Positions 7,059 to 15,256 of a DNA stretch of 29,466 nt are shown here, piece after piece. Numbering within the stretch: the first letter of the stretch is position 1; each line of letters opens with the position of its first letter. The DNA lies in NCBI GenBank assembly GCA_041652255.1, contig JBAZHT010000015.1:1-29466 (forward strand), read 5' to 3'. The notes under the pieces are model-generated. The model searched no databases. It was not told the DNA's origin and was given only the letters and a program-made list of their open reading frames with translations. Source of the stretch: DMER64 sp041652255 (GTDB lineage: Bacteria > Bacteroidota > Bacteroidia > Bacteroidales > UBA932). The translations under genes were made by a program, and so were the position numbers.

Positions 7059-8899
7059 TCTTCCAGACCCAATAATTCTTCCCAGTTCTGTTCCTGTTTG
7101 TGAAGTATTTCTCCCAGTCGAACCGAGGCTTTTGTGATCTCTTCCAGAGGCCTGCCGGGATCGGAAAGGCTTTTTTCCAGGTCCGTCTTTTCGCGGTCCA
7201 ATTCCTGGATACACTCTTCCAGTGCTTCCATGCGTTTCTTTTGCCGGTAAGTCTGTTTTTTAGGTGCAGCGGATCTTTCGCCTCCCCGCTCCTTTTTTTC
7301 CGGAACCGGAGCGTTTTCAAATTTCACCGTCTTGTAATACTCGCTGCTTTTGCCCGGATAATCCCTAATGATTCCGTCTCCTTCAAAAACAAAAAGGTGA
7401 TCTGCCAGTTTATCTAAAAAATACCTGTCGTGGGAAACGATCAGCAAACAACCCTTAAAATGCTCCAGGTATTCTTCCAACACGTTCAATGTAAGAATGT
7501 CCAGGTCGTTGGTAGGCTCGTCCAGGATCAGGAAGTTCGGGTTTTTCATGAGTATCGTAAGCAGGTATAAACGTCTTTTTTCTCCCCCGCTCAATTTTTC
7601 CATCTTTATCTGATGTGTGGAAGGCGGAAAAAGAAACCGGTTCAGAAAAGTGTTCAACGTCACCCGGTTCCCGTCTGCCATAAGAACGGTCTCGGCAATA
7701 TTGTGCACCACATCAAAGACTGTATCCTGCGGATCAAATGCTATTCCTTCCTGGCGATAAAAGCCGAATCGGACCGTTTCCCCTGTCTGGAGTGTCCCGG
7801 CACCGGGAGTCATCTCCCCTGTGATCAATTTCAGAAAAGTACTCTTCCCTGCCCCGTTCCCGCCAATGATCCCGACCTTTTCGTAGCGTGAAAAATTGTA
7901 AGTAAAATCCTTCACAATCCATTTTTCTCCGTAGCTGAAAGATAGCGTTTTGCAATGTATTACCTTCCCTCCCAGACGGGCAATGCCCGGATCAATCGTC
8001 ATTTTTTTTGTATCCTGACGAACCTCTGCTTTAGTTTTCAGCTCTTTGAAACTTTCAATGCGGGATCTTGATTTGCCGGTTCTCGCACACGGAGTACTCC
8101 GTATCCATTGCAATTCCCTTCTGTAAAGATTCCTGGATTTATCGTTTTCGGCCGCCATGTTTGACATGCGCTCCTCCCTTTTTTCCAGAAAATAGCTGTA
8201 ATTGCCTTTGTAGGTATACAACCGGCCGTTGTCCAATTCAAAAATGTGATCACACACGCGGTCCAGGAAATACCTGTCGTGTGTGACCATCAGGATGGTT
8301 TTGGAAGAAGCTGCCAGGTATTCTTCCAGGTATTCTATGATCTCAATATCCAAATGGTTGGTAGGTTCATCCATAATCAGAAAATCAGCTTCCTGAACAA
8401 GTAATCCTGCCAAAGCCACTTTTTTTCGTTCGCCACCGGATAAAGAACCAATTTGTTGATCAGGGAACGCAAGACCCAGCCGGGTCAATATACGGGTAAC
8501 CTTATTGTCATAATTCCACCCGTCCAGCCGGTCCATATCGTTAATGGCCTGTTCCAGTTTTTTCCTATCCTTTCCGGACGCTGCCCTGTTGTAAGCCTTA
8601 ACGGCCTGCCAGACCCTTTGGTTGGCCACCCGTACCTGCTCCATGATCGTCAGAAGGGGATCCAATACAGGATCCTGTTCCAGGTAACCCACACGGACTT
8701 CTTTCATATATTTGATGCTTCCCTCTCCTTCCGGAGATTTTCCGCCTGCCAGGACCTGTAACAATGAAGATTTCCCGCTTCCGTTGGAAGCCACCAGGGC
8801 TACTTTGTCTCCCCGGTTTATATGAAATGAAATGTCCCGGAACAAGACTTTGTCCCCGTATGTTTTTGAAAGATTTTCCGCCTGAAGAAATGCTGCCAT
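7043..8899 (-). CDS. ABC-F family ATPase (Uup-like)
   Basis: This soluble protein of 618 residues has two ATP-binding cassettes and no membrane segment, typical of ABC-F proteins that act on the ribosome or, for Uup, on DNA and translation factors. Cassette 1 has Walker A ASNGSGKSS (37-45), signature LSGGERKKVALAG and Walker B FLIMDEPTNHLD. Cassette 2 has GGNGAGKST, LSGGEKRRLYLLT and FLILDEPTNDLD. A charged coiled-coil tail (KKRMEALEECIQELDREK) at the C-terminus resembles the Uup C-terminal domain. The open frame begins at 8920, but a promoter element lies at 8918-8925, so the ATG at 8899 (MAAFLQAENLSK) is used. The exact ABC-F subfamily is less certain than the family. Confidence 0.92.
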   Translation of the reverse strand: MAAFLQAENLSKTYGDKVLFRDISFHINRGDKVALVASNGSGKSSLLQVLAGGKSPEGEGSIKYMKEVRVGYLEQDPVLDPLLTIMEQVRVANQRVWQAVKAYNRAASGKDRKKLEQAINDMDRLDGWNYDNKVTRILTRLGLAFPDQQIGSLSGGERKKVALAGLLVQEADFLIMDEPTNHLDIEIIEYLEEYLAASSKTILMVTHDRYFLDRVCDHIFELDNGRLYTYKGNYSYFLEKREERMSNMAAENDKSRNLYRRELQWIRSTPCARTGKSRSRIESFKELKTKAEVRQDTKKMTIDPGIARLGGKVIHCKTLSFSYGEKWIVKDFTYNFSRYEKVGIIGGNGAGKSTFLKLITGEMTPGAGTLQTGETVRFGFYRQEGIAFDPQDTVFDVVHNIAETVLMADGNRVTLNTFLNRFLFPPSTHQIKMEKLSGGEKRRLYLLTILMKNPNFLILDEPTNDLDILTLNVLEEYLEHFKGCLLIVSHDRYFLDKLADHLFVFEGDGIIRDYPGKSSEYYKTVKFENAPVPEKKERGGERSAAPKKQTYRQKKRMEALEECIQELDREKTDLEKSLSDPGRPLEEITKASVRLGEILHKQEQNWEELLGLEDQSDL

Positions 8900-8917
8900 A
8901 AAAATTCCGGTAAGCCG

Positions 8918-8925
8918 CAAATGTA
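8918..8925 (-). promoter_or_regulatory. Promoter -7 element of the ABC-F gene
   Basis: Minus-strand TACATTTG matches TAnnTTTG exactly, 18 bp upstream of the ATG. It lies 10 bp from the opposed -7 element of the next gene, so the two promoters probably exclude one another. Confidence 0.55.
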
Positions 8926-8935
8926 AAAAAATTAT

Positions 8936-8943
8936 TATCTTTA
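8936..8943 (+). promoter_or_regulatory. Probable promoter -7 element of the DUF308/glycerate kinase operon
   Basis: TATCTTTA matches TAnnTTTG at all but the last base and lies 22 bp upstream of the ATG at 8966. Confidence 0.4.
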
Positions 8944-8965
8944 TACGATTAACATTCCAAAAGTC

Positions 8966-9502
8966 ATGAAAGGTATATCAAATATTCGCTACGGTATCTT
9001 AAGAAGTATTCTGGGCATTGTACTGGGGATATTCCTGCTCATTAACCCGGAAGGCAGCGTACTCACCCTGGTCAGGATAATGGCTGCCTTTATGCTTATC
9101 GGAGGCCTCTTTTCCCTTTACTTTGCCTGGAAAAACGAAACAGGAGACAAAGGATTGCAGCGCATGCTCTATTTATCGTCTTTCGTGTTTCTGATATTCT
9201 CATTACTGCTGTTGTCCTTTCCCAAATTTTTCACCGGTCTGACCATGTTCATAGCCGGTCTGATCCTGCTGCTTTCAGGTATTTTGCAGTTTACTAATAT
9301 TTTTCATTTCCGGAAGGTCAGTACATCCTCTCTTCCCTGGTTCATTTACCTGAACCCTGTACTTGTATTCATTCTGGCTGTTGTGATCCTGGTGAATCCT
9401 TTTAACACAGCTGTAACTCTCACCATGTTTACAGGTATCTTTTTCCTTATTTATGCCCTGACAGAGATCATTCAGAGTGTTGTCGAATACCGTCTGTTAT
9501 GA
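8966..9502 (+). CDS. HdeD/DUF308 family membrane protein
   Basis: The 178-residue protein is almost wholly hydrophobic, with about six membrane segments in three paired repeats (GIVLGIFLLINPEGS, LLSFPKFFTGLTMFIAGLILL, VFILAVVILVNPFNTAVTL). This arrangement and the repeated xNP/xFP turn are typical of DUF308 proteins, which include the E. coli acid-resistance protein HdeD. The molecular function of the family is not well established. The stop overlaps the glycerate kinase start by 4 bp, so the two are cotranscribed and probably coupled. Confidence 0.83.
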   Translation: MKGISNIRYGILRSILGIVLGIFLLINPEGSVLTLVRIMAAFMLIGGLFSLYFAWKNETGDKGLQRMLYLSSFVFLIFSLLLLSFPKFFTGLTMFIAGLILLLSGILQFTNIFHFRKVSTSSLPWFIYLNPVLVFILAVVILVNPFNTAVTLTMFTGIFFLIYALTEIIQSVVEYRLL

Positions 9503-10650
9503 AAATCGTTATTGCCATGGATTCCTTTAAGGGGAGTCTGACCTCGTGGGAGGCGGGACATGCCGTACAAAGAGGTATTGAAAAAGCCTACAGGTACAAG
9601 TCACGGGAAATCCCGGAAACACAGGTACTGCCCCTGGCCGACGGGGGCGAAGGAACCGTTACTGCATTGATCCAGGGGATGGGCGGTGTTTACAGGACCG
9701 TAAAGGTCAGGGGTCCTCTCAAAGCGCAGGTCGAAGCCATATACGGTATCATTCCCGGATCCGGAAAAGCTCCGACTGCTGTCATAGAGATGGCCGCTGC
9801 CGCCGGATTGTGGCTTATTCCTGAAAGCGATAGAAATCCTTTATACACAACAACATACGGAGTCGGAGAACTGATTCTGCACGCTCTTTCAAAAGGATGC
9901 CGGACTTTTTTGATCGGGATCGGTGGCAGTGCAACCAACGACGGTGGTATTGGCATGCTTAGCGCTTTGGGCTTTGAATTTTTGGATTCTCAGGGCAGTG
10001 AAGCAGGTATTTGCGGAAAAGATCTGGAGCGCATTGCTTCCATCAGTGACCGTGGCAAACATCCTTTACTGGATGAATGTACCTTCCGCATAGCCTGTGA
10101 TGTAACCAATCCGCTATGCGGTCCTCAGGGGGCGGCATCTATATTCGGCCCGCAAAAAGGAGCCTCACCCAAAGATGTTGTTTTTCTGGATAAGGGATTA
10201 TGTCATTTTTCCGGTGTAGCTGCAAAAAAATATCCCAAAGTTACGGGGTCTCCTGAAAACAAGGATGTACCCGGAGCCGGGGCTGCCGGAGGTTTGGGTT
10301 ATGCCTTCCTGCAATTCCTGAACGGCCGTCTGGAATCAGGAGCCGGTATGATCATGGATGCCATAGGGCTGGAAAAAGAGATCAGAAATGCAGACCTTGT
10401 TATTACGGGCGAGGGGACCATGGATGCTCAGACACTGTTGGGAAAAGCACCTGCCGGGATCGCCCGCCTGGCTAAAAAATACAACAAAACAATCCTTTCT
10501 TTTTGCGGGATGGTGACACCGGGATCTGATAAGTTGTTGCGCGATATCTTTGATAAATGTATTTCAGTTACACCGCCCGGAGCTTCATTGGAACAAGCCT
10601 CAGAATGGTTGCATAAAGCTGTTTATCATTATTTTACAACACCAGAATAA
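9499..10650 (+). CDS. Glycerate kinase (GarK/GlxK family)
   Basis: This 383-residue cytoplasmic enzyme would phosphorylate D-glycerate with ATP, feeding it into lower glycolysis. The start MKIVIAMDSFKGSLTS, the motif LADGGEGTV, the glycine-rich IGIGGSATNDGGIGMLSALG and the late LVITGEGTMDAQTL are hallmarks of the class I glycerate kinase family. Length is normal for the family (about 375-385). No glyoxylate or galactarate genes are nearby. The only partner is the DUF308 membrane protein it overlaps by 4 bp. It ends 8 bp before the convergent M23 peptidase gene, with no obvious terminator between them. Whether it makes 2- or 3-phosphoglycerate cannot be told from sequence. Confidence 0.93.
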   Translation: MKIVIAMDSFKGSLTSWEAGHAVQRGIEKAYRYKSREIPETQVLPLADGGEGTVTALIQGMGGVYRTVKVRGPLKAQVEAIYGIIPGSGKAPTAVIEMAAAAGLWLIPESDRNPLYTTTYGVGELILHALSKGCRTFLIGIGGSATNDGGIGMLSALGFEFLDSQGSEAGICGKDLERIASISDRGKHPLLDECTFRIACDVTNPLCGPQGAASIFGPQKGASPKDVVFLDKGLCHFSGVAAKKYPKVTGSPENKDVPGAGAAGGLGYAFLQFLNGRLESGAGMIMDAIGLEKEIRNADLVITGEGTMDAQTLLGKAPAGIARLAKKYNKTILSFCGMVTPGSDKLLRDIFDKCISVTPPGASLEQASEWLHKAVYHYFTTPE

Positions 10651-10658
10651 CCCTGTCC

Positions 10659-11573
10659 TCACCTGACGATCAGCCTTCTTCCAATACGCAAAACAGTCTT
10701 GGAAGATATATTGTTCCACGCACAGATCTGCCTTACTGTTGTACCGTATTTCATAGCCAATGCCCCTAAAGTATCACCCGATCTTATGGTGTGAAGAATT
10801 CTCTGTGAAGCAGCCAGCGATTCATCATCCGTCTGGCCGTAATGGGAATATATGCTGAAATAATGCTTTTTAAGTACTAATACGGAATCCCTGAGTGATC
10901 CGTTTTCAAAATCTATGATCCGTTCCGGGTCAAAGGCTTTTCCTTTATACCGTGTCTCAAAATGAAGATGGGCGCCTGTGCTTCTGCCTGTACTCCCTCC
11001 CAGGCCAATCACTTCTCCCGCTTTAACTATCTCGCCCGGTTTGACAAGGAACCTGGACAAATGCCCGTAATACGTCTCCAGACCACCGGGATGCCTTACG
11101 ACCAAAAGGTTTCCGTATCCGCCCGTATTTCGCGAAGTTTCCATGACCCGTACTACCCCGTTAAACGCAACCCGGATTGAATCTCCTGTATCCAAAGCAA
11201 TGTCCGTGCCCCTGTGTTCACGTGTTCTTCTGAATGCATAACGGGAACGGACTTTCTCTGTAAACGGGCAACAGAATCCCTGTAGGGAATCGGCCAGGAC
11301 CAGGGTGATCTCATCGGGAAATTCTTCCAGTTTAAGTTCTTTGAAAGCATGAATGGATGATGTATCCCATCCGGTGTATATTTCCGTTTCATCAAAGACC
11401 GGTTTTCCCAGGTCCAGGTATTTCCAGGTAAAATCTTCCAGTAATATGATCCTGGTGAATTTGTCTTCTGTGGCTAACGTATCAAGTGCCGTGGGCATTT
11501 CTCGGTCCGCCCCCTGGGCAAACAATACGTAACAAAACAAAAAAGAGAAAACGGATAAAAAAGACCTTTTCAA
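10659..11573 (-). CDS. Secreted M23 metallopeptidase with C-terminal LysM domain
   Basis: The 304-residue exported protein would bind and cut, or regulate cutting of, peptidoglycan. A signal peptide (LKRSFLSVFSFLFCYVLFAQG) opens the mature reading frame. The M23 domain covers about 120-225 and has its zinc-site motifs intact: HRGTDIAL (HxxxD), YYGHLS and HLHFE. A LysM domain (HTIRSGDTLGALAMKYGT, WNNISSKTVLRIGRRL) ends the protein. There is no ATG at the natural start. The open frame runs up to 11693, but the promoter element at 11602-11609 means translation must begin inside it, and the TTG at 11571-11573 immediately before the signal peptide is the best candidate. It is divergent from the FecCD permease. 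Confidence 0.87.
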   Translation of the reverse strand: MKRSFLSVFSFLFCYVLFAQGADREMPTALDTLATEDKFTRIILLEDFTWKYLDLGKPVFDETEIYTGWDTSSIHAFKELKLEEFPDEITLVLADSLQGFCCPFTEKVRSRYAFRRTREHRGTDIALDTGDSIRVAFNGVVRVMETSRNTGGYGNLLVVRHPGGLETYYGHLSRFLVKPGEIVKAGEVIGLGGSTGRSTGAHLHFETRYKGKAFDPERIIDFENGSLRDSVLVLKKHYFSIYSHYGQTDDESLAASQRILHTIRSGDTLGALAMKYGTTVRQICAWNNISSKTVLRIGRRLIVR

Positions 11574-11601
11574 AATTGAATGTATTTGGGTTAGAACCCC
11601 G

Positions 11602-11609
11602 CAAAGATA
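11602..11609 (-). promoter_or_regulatory. Promoter -7 element of the M23/LysM peptidase gene
   Basis: Minus-strand TATCTTTG is an exact consensus match 28 bp upstream of the TTG start. It forms an inverted pair with the identical element at 11640-11647, 30 bp away. Confidence 0.6.
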
Positions 11610-11639
11610 ACTGTTTTTTAGTTCCAACCGTTTTTCGTT

Positions 11640-11647
11640 TATCTTTG
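11640..11647 (+). promoter_or_regulatory. Promoter -7 element of the FecCD permease operon
   Basis: TATCTTTG matches exactly. The ATG at 11653 is only 5 bp past its last base, so the transcript would start at or within a base or two of the start codon. Confidence 0.55.
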
Positions 11648-11652
11648 TGTTG

Positions 11653-12657
11653 ATGAAAAAACTGTGGATCCCTGTTGTCCTTATTCTACTCATAGCCGGC
11701 GATCTTTTTTTGGGATCGGTACACCTTTCTTTCCCGGATGTCCTGAATGCTATGATGGGAAATGATGCTTCGGATTATGTATATAAAATAATCTGGAATT
11801 TCAGGATCCCCAAAATGATCACAGCCCTTCTGGCCGGTATGTCTCTTGCTGTATGCGGAGCACAAATGCAAACCCTGTTCAGGAACCCGCTGGCAGATCC
11901 GTATGTTCTGGGAATCAGTTCAGGAGCAGGACTTGGCGTGGCTTTCTTTGTAATGGGCTCTTCCTGGCTGGGCTTTGGGAATACGCCTTCCTGGCTTACA
12001 AATCTGGGAACTGCTGCTTCTGCCTGGATAGGAGCCCTGGCCGTCATGCTGATCATAGTGGCAGCTTCAAAAAGACTGAAAAGTAATATGACCCTGTTGA
12101 TTCTGGGCATCATGATCGGATCTGCAGGCTCGGCATTGATCGGATTGATCCAGTATTTTTCAGAAGCAACGGCACTCAAGACATACGTACTGTGGACCAT
12201 GGGCAGTTTCGGGAACGTAACGGGAAACCGTCTGGCTATCATGGCCCTGCTTTGTCTTACCGGGTTGGGGATTTCTTTTATCAACATTAAAGACCTGAAT
12301 GTATTGCTCATGGGAGAACAATACGCAAAAAGCCTGGGGATCAATGTTACGCGTGTCAGGAATCGTATTTTTCTGGCTACCACCCTGCTTGCAGGAAGCG
12401 TTACCGCATTTTGCGGTCCCATCGGTTTTATTGGCATAGCCGTTCCCCATATAGCACGCATGCTTTTCAACAACGCCAACCACCGCGTGTTGATCCCCGC
12501 ATCTGCCATACTGGGAGCCGGCATGATGATCCTGGCCGATATCATTTCCCAGATGCCCGGTTCACAAAGCGTTTTACCCGTCAATACCGTAGCCGCCCTC
12601 ATGGGAATTCCCGTGATCATTTATGTGATCTTCAAAAACAGAGCCGTAAAATTATGA
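11653..12657 (+). CDS. FecCD/BtuC-type ABC transporter permease
   Basis: This 334-residue inner-membrane permease has about ten hydrophobic segments. It belongs to the family importing siderophores, heme or cobalamin. Family features include MQTLFRNPLADPYVLGISSGAGLG near residues 75-100, LLMGEQYAKSLGINV, and FIGIAVPHIARMLF, the cytoplasmic loop that docks the ATPase. The frame can open with GTG at 11647, but that base is part of the promoter element, so ATG at 11653 is preferred. The stop overlaps the ATPase gene start by 4 bp. No periplasmic binding protein gene is adjacent, so the substrate cannot be assigned. Confidence 0.92.
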   Translation: MKKLWIPVVLILLIAGDLFLGSVHLSFPDVLNAMMGNDASDYVYKIIWNFRIPKMITALLAGMSLAVCGAQMQTLFRNPLADPYVLGISSGAGLGVAFFVMGSSWLGFGNTPSWLTNLGTAASAWIGALAVMLIIVAASKRLKSNMTLLILGIMIGSAGSALIGLIQYFSEATALKTYVLWTMGSFGNVTGNRLAIMALLCLTGLGISFINIKDLNVLLMGEQYAKSLGINVTRVRNRIFLATTLLAGSVTAFCGPIGFIGIAVPHIARMLFNNANHRVLIPASAILGAGMMILADIISQMPGSQSVLPVNTVAALMGIPVIIYVIFKNRAVKL

Positions 12658-13352
12658 CACCCTGCCTGGACATAACCGCTTTATCCATAGGATACTCAAA
12701 AAAACAAGCCCTTTTTGAAGACATCACCCTGCAACTGCATTGCGGAAAAATAACCGGTATATTAGGACCAAACGGAATTGGAAAATCCACCTTATTAAAA
12801 ACAATAGCCGGATTGCTGCCCCCTCTTAAAGGTTCGGTTGTCCCACGGGGTCTGCCCCATGACCGGGACCTCTGTGCTTTTGTTCCTGCACAACCCTGGA
12901 GGGCAACCAATTTCTCGGTTGAAGATACCGTGAGCACAGGGAGGTACAGGTATACGAACTGGCTGGGTCTGGAAAACCCCCAGGGAAAACGGATCATTAC
13001 CGGGGTACTCGAAAAGACAGGTATAGCACACCTGGCCGGAAGAAACAGTGCCGATCTGTCTGACGGGGAATTCCACCGTGTGGCCATTGCCCGCGCCCTG
13101 GTACAGGACACTCTGCTGATACTGCTGGACGAACCTACGGCTTTCCTGGATATTGCCAACAAACGATCCACCATACTGCTACTCAAAAAGATAGCCGTTG
13201 AAGAGACTAAAGGCATCCTGTTTTCCACCCATGACCTCTCCCTGGCAATGCAGCATTGTGATCTGTTCTGGATCATGACTCCCGACAAAAAAATATTTTG
13301 CGGGACTCCCTTTGAAATGAAAGATCAGGGGATCATAGACCGCTTATACTAA
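12654..13352 (+). CDS. ABC transporter ATP-binding protein partner of the FecCD permease
   Basis: The 232-residue ATPase powers the permease encoded just upstream. It has Walker A GPNGIGKST, a signature reading LSDGEFHRVAIARAL (Asp in place of the first Gly of LSGGE), Walker B LLILLDEPTAFLD and the switch His in STHDLS. It is shorter than typical FecE/BtuD proteins (about 255). The open frame extends upstream inside the permease gene, but the ATG at 12654 overlapping the permease stop and the normal ABC opening ITALSIGYSKKQALFEDI mark the true start. It ends at 13352 with no further gene in the operon. Confidence 0.92.
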   Translation: MTPCLDITALSIGYSKKQALFEDITLQLHCGKITGILGPNGIGKSTLLKTIAGLLPPLKGSVVPRGLPHDRDLCAFVPAQPWRATNFSVEDTVSTGRYRYTNWLGLENPQGKRIITGVLEKTGIAHLAGRNSADLSDGEFHRVAIARALVQDTLLILLDEPTAFLDIANKRSTILLLKKIAVEETKGILFSTHDLSLAMQHCDLFWIMTPDKKIFCGTPFEMKDQGIIDRLY

Positions 13353-13362
13353 CAACAACAAA

Positions 13363-13382
13363 CCCCGACCTCCCGGCCGGGG
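13363..13382. terminator. Candidate intrinsic terminator between convergent transporter and aminotransferase genes
   Basis: CCCCGACC (13363-13370) pairs with GGCCGGGG (13375-13382) around TCCC, with one mismatch. On the minus strand the hairpin is followed by TTTGTTGTTGTT, so it best fits the end of the aminotransferase transcript. On the plus strand no T tract follows, though it may still act on the ABC operon. Confidence 0.5.
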
Positions 13383-13451
13383 AAAACATCAAATATTGGA
13401 GAGATGCGGATGGGATACATCATGTACCCAAACGCTCATTGAAAGAACTGA

Positions 13452-14666
13452 TTATTGACTTCTGACCTTTTTTTCCTCCATCATTCTGCCAATGGCACCG
13501 GCCAGACGACGGATCCCCTCCTCGGCACGTGATTCTTCCATATAAGAGAAGTTGATCCGCAACGTGTTTTTCCCGGATCCGTCACAGTGGAAGGCTTCTC
13601 CTATTACAAAGGCTACATTTTCTTTAATCGCGATCTTAAAGAGATCCGTGGAATCATACCCTTCAGGCAGGGTAACAAAGAGGAAAAGACCTCCTTCCGG
13701 ATTGGTCCAGGTTACCCCCTTGGGCATATATTTTTCAAAAGCGGCTATCATGCTGTCGCGTTTATTATGGTAATTGATCTTAATCCGCTCAATATTCTTA
13801 TCGTAATACCCTTTCTTCATAAAACGGGCAGCTATAAACTGATTGAACACCGGGGCGCACAGGTCCACGGATTGTTTGACAATCTCCAGCCGTTCTATGA
13901 TATTAACCGGAGCCATAATCCATCCCAGGCGGAACCCGGGAACAAAGGTTTTTGAGAAAGTTCCCAGCAAGATCGTTCGTTCATCTTTATCCAGTGAATA
14001 GATCAAAGGCATGGGTTCTCCACTGAAGCGGATCTCCCTGTAAGGACTGTCTTCCACAACCAGCAGATCAAATTCCCGCGCGACTTCCAGCACATTGTAA
14101 CGTTGCTCCATATCCATAGTTACTCCGGAGGGATTCTGAAAATCGGGGATGGCGTAAATGAATTTAGGCTTCTTTCCGGCGGTTACCAACGCATTGACAA
14201 CGGAATGCAATTCTTCATCTTTGGGAATTCCCACCGGATTGGCCCTGTGTGCATAAAAAGCCTGTAAAGCCCCCAGGTAGGAAGGTAATCCGCAGACCAG
14301 CGTATCTCCGGGATTAATAAACAACTGGCTAAGCATATCTATTGCCTGCTGAGAAGAGGTAGTAATGATGAAATTTTCATAAGTAACATCAATTCCCTGA
14401 TCGCGGTAACGCTGAGCCAGTACTTCCCGCAATTCCTTCACGCCCAAAGTCTCACCGTATTGCAATGCCTGCAGGGCATTTTCTTCCAGGACTTCCATAA
14501 CTACTTCCTTCAACTGATCAACCGGAAAGGCTGTAATGTCCGGAAAGCCGCCTCCAAAAGAAATAACATCCGGACGTGTAGCCATTTTCAAAAGATCCCG
14601 AATGGCAGAACGCCTCATATTTTTGGCGTTATCAGAAATAATGGAATTTAAAGATTCGTCTTGCAT
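13452..14666 (-). CDS. PLP-dependent aminotransferase, class I/II (aromatic/2-aminoadipate type)
   Basis: The 404-residue cytoplasmic enzyme has the fold-type I aminotransferase layout: VISFGGGFPDITAFP near the start, YGETLGVKELREVLAQRY, YAIPDFQNPSGVTM (with the conserved Asn and the NPSG turn), VVEDSPYREIRF (Asp and Tyr that contact PLP), and GTFSKTFVPGFRLGW with the Schiff-base Lys. The C-terminal LRINFSY carries the substrate-carboxylate Arg. This pattern fits the LysN/ARO8-like group related to the MocR catalytic domain, acting on 2-aminoadipate, aromatic or branched amino acids. The exact substrate cannot be read. The gene stands alone, with its own promoter and a candidate terminator. 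Confidence 0.9.
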   Translation of the reverse strand: MQDESLNSIISDNAKNMRRSAIRDLLKMATRPDVISFGGGFPDITAFPVDQLKEVVMEVLEENALQALQYGETLGVKELREVLAQRYRDQGIDVTYENFIITTSSQQAIDMLSQLFINPGDTLVCGLPSYLGALQAFYAHRANPVGIPKDEELHSVVNALVTAGKKPKFIYAIPDFQNPSGVTMDMEQRYNVLEVAREFDLLVVEDSPYREIRFSGEPMPLIYSLDKDERTILLGTFSKTFVPGFRLGWIMAPVNIIERLEIVKQSVDLCAPVFNQFIAARFMKKGYYDKNIERIKINYHNKRDSMIAAFEKYMPKGVTWTNPEGGLFLFVTLPEGYDSTDLFKIAIKENVAFVIGEAFHCDGSGKNTLRINFSYMEESRAEEGIRRLAGAIGRMMEEKKVRSQ

Positions 14667-14689
14667 AATTTTAATATCTTTTACGGGGG

Positions 14690-14697
14690 CAAAACTA
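14690..14697 (-). promoter_or_regulatory. Promoter -7 element of the aminotransferase gene
   Basis: Minus-strand TAGTTTTG fits TAnnTTTG exactly, 23 bp upstream of the ATG. The roughly 100 bp beyond it towards queD is strongly A/T-rich and holds no other signal I recognise. Confidence 0.5.
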
Positions 14698-14798
14698 AAA
14701 AAGTTTAATCAATAAAGCAAAATATATGATAAATATATAGCAGGAACGTCAATATAAAGTTAAATTATAAGCCACAAGGGTTACTCAAAGAAATATAC

Positions 14799-14806
14799 TA
14801 CATTTG
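14799..14806 (+). promoter_or_regulatory. Promoter -7 element of the queD/polA operon
   Basis: TACATTTG fits TAnnTTTG exactly, 18 bp upstream of the queD ATG. No TTTG -33 box is seen at the ideal spacing. I saw no preQ1 riboswitch in this short leader. Confidence 0.55.
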
Positions 14807-14824
14807 TGCGAATAAACGCGATTT

Positions 14825-15256
14825 ATGTCACAATTGCAAATCACCCGGGAATTTCGTTTTGAAGGCGCACACGCACTGACCCATTACGATGGCAAATGCC
14901 GCCAGATACATGGACATTCCTACAAACTGATGGTAACCATAACGGGAGAACCCTCCCACAAACCGGGTGATCCCAAATCAGGCATGATCATGGACTTCAA
15001 TGACCTGAAAAAAATAGTATCCGAATACGTACTGGAACCCCTGGATCATTCTCTGATGCTCAGAAAAGATGCTCCTCTTTCGCAGGAGCTGTCTAAAGCA
15101 TACGATAACGTCCTTGTTTTTGATTTTCAACCTACCTGTGAACAATTGACCCTATACATAGCAGGCATACTGGATCCGGTCATAACCCCGCCCAACCGGT
15201 TGCACAGCGTAAGGTTGTATGAAACCCCCACATCATTTTCCGAATGGGTGAAATGA
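14825..15256 (+). CDS. queD: 6-carboxy-5,6,7,8-tetrahydropterin synthase (QueD family)
   Basis: The 143-residue cytoplasmic enzyme belongs to the 6-pyruvoyl-tetrahydropterin synthase family and would convert dihydroneopterin triphosphate to 6-carboxytetrahydropterin, an early step to queuosine. Zinc ligands His16, His29 and His31 (FEGAH and QIHGHSY) and the catalytic Cys25 are present, as are LDHSLML and the PTCEQLTLYI motif. Other queuosine genes are not in the window, and some homologues make other pterins, so QueD is the likely rather than proven identity. The stop TGA overlaps the polA start ATG. Confidence 0.9.
   Translation: MSQLQITREFRFEGAHALTHYDGKCRQIHGHSYKLMVTITGEPSHKPGDPKSGMIMDFNDLKKIVSEYVLEPLDHSLMLRKDAPLSQELSKAYDNVLVFDFQPTCEQLTLYIAGILDPVITPPNRLHSVRLYETPTSFSEWVK

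Noticed and set aside
11775..12620. 281-codon minus-strand open frame inside the FecCD permease gene
   Set aside because: It is antisense to a well-supported permease, and its composition reflects the reversed membrane-protein codons.
12411..12653. Upstream extension of the ABC ATPase frame
   Set aside because: It lies wholly inside the permease gene, and the ABC fold begins at the ATG overlapping the permease stop.
14700..14824. preQ1 riboswitch ahead of queD
   Set aside because: The promoter lies only 18 bp from the ATG, which leaves no space for the aptamer in the leader.
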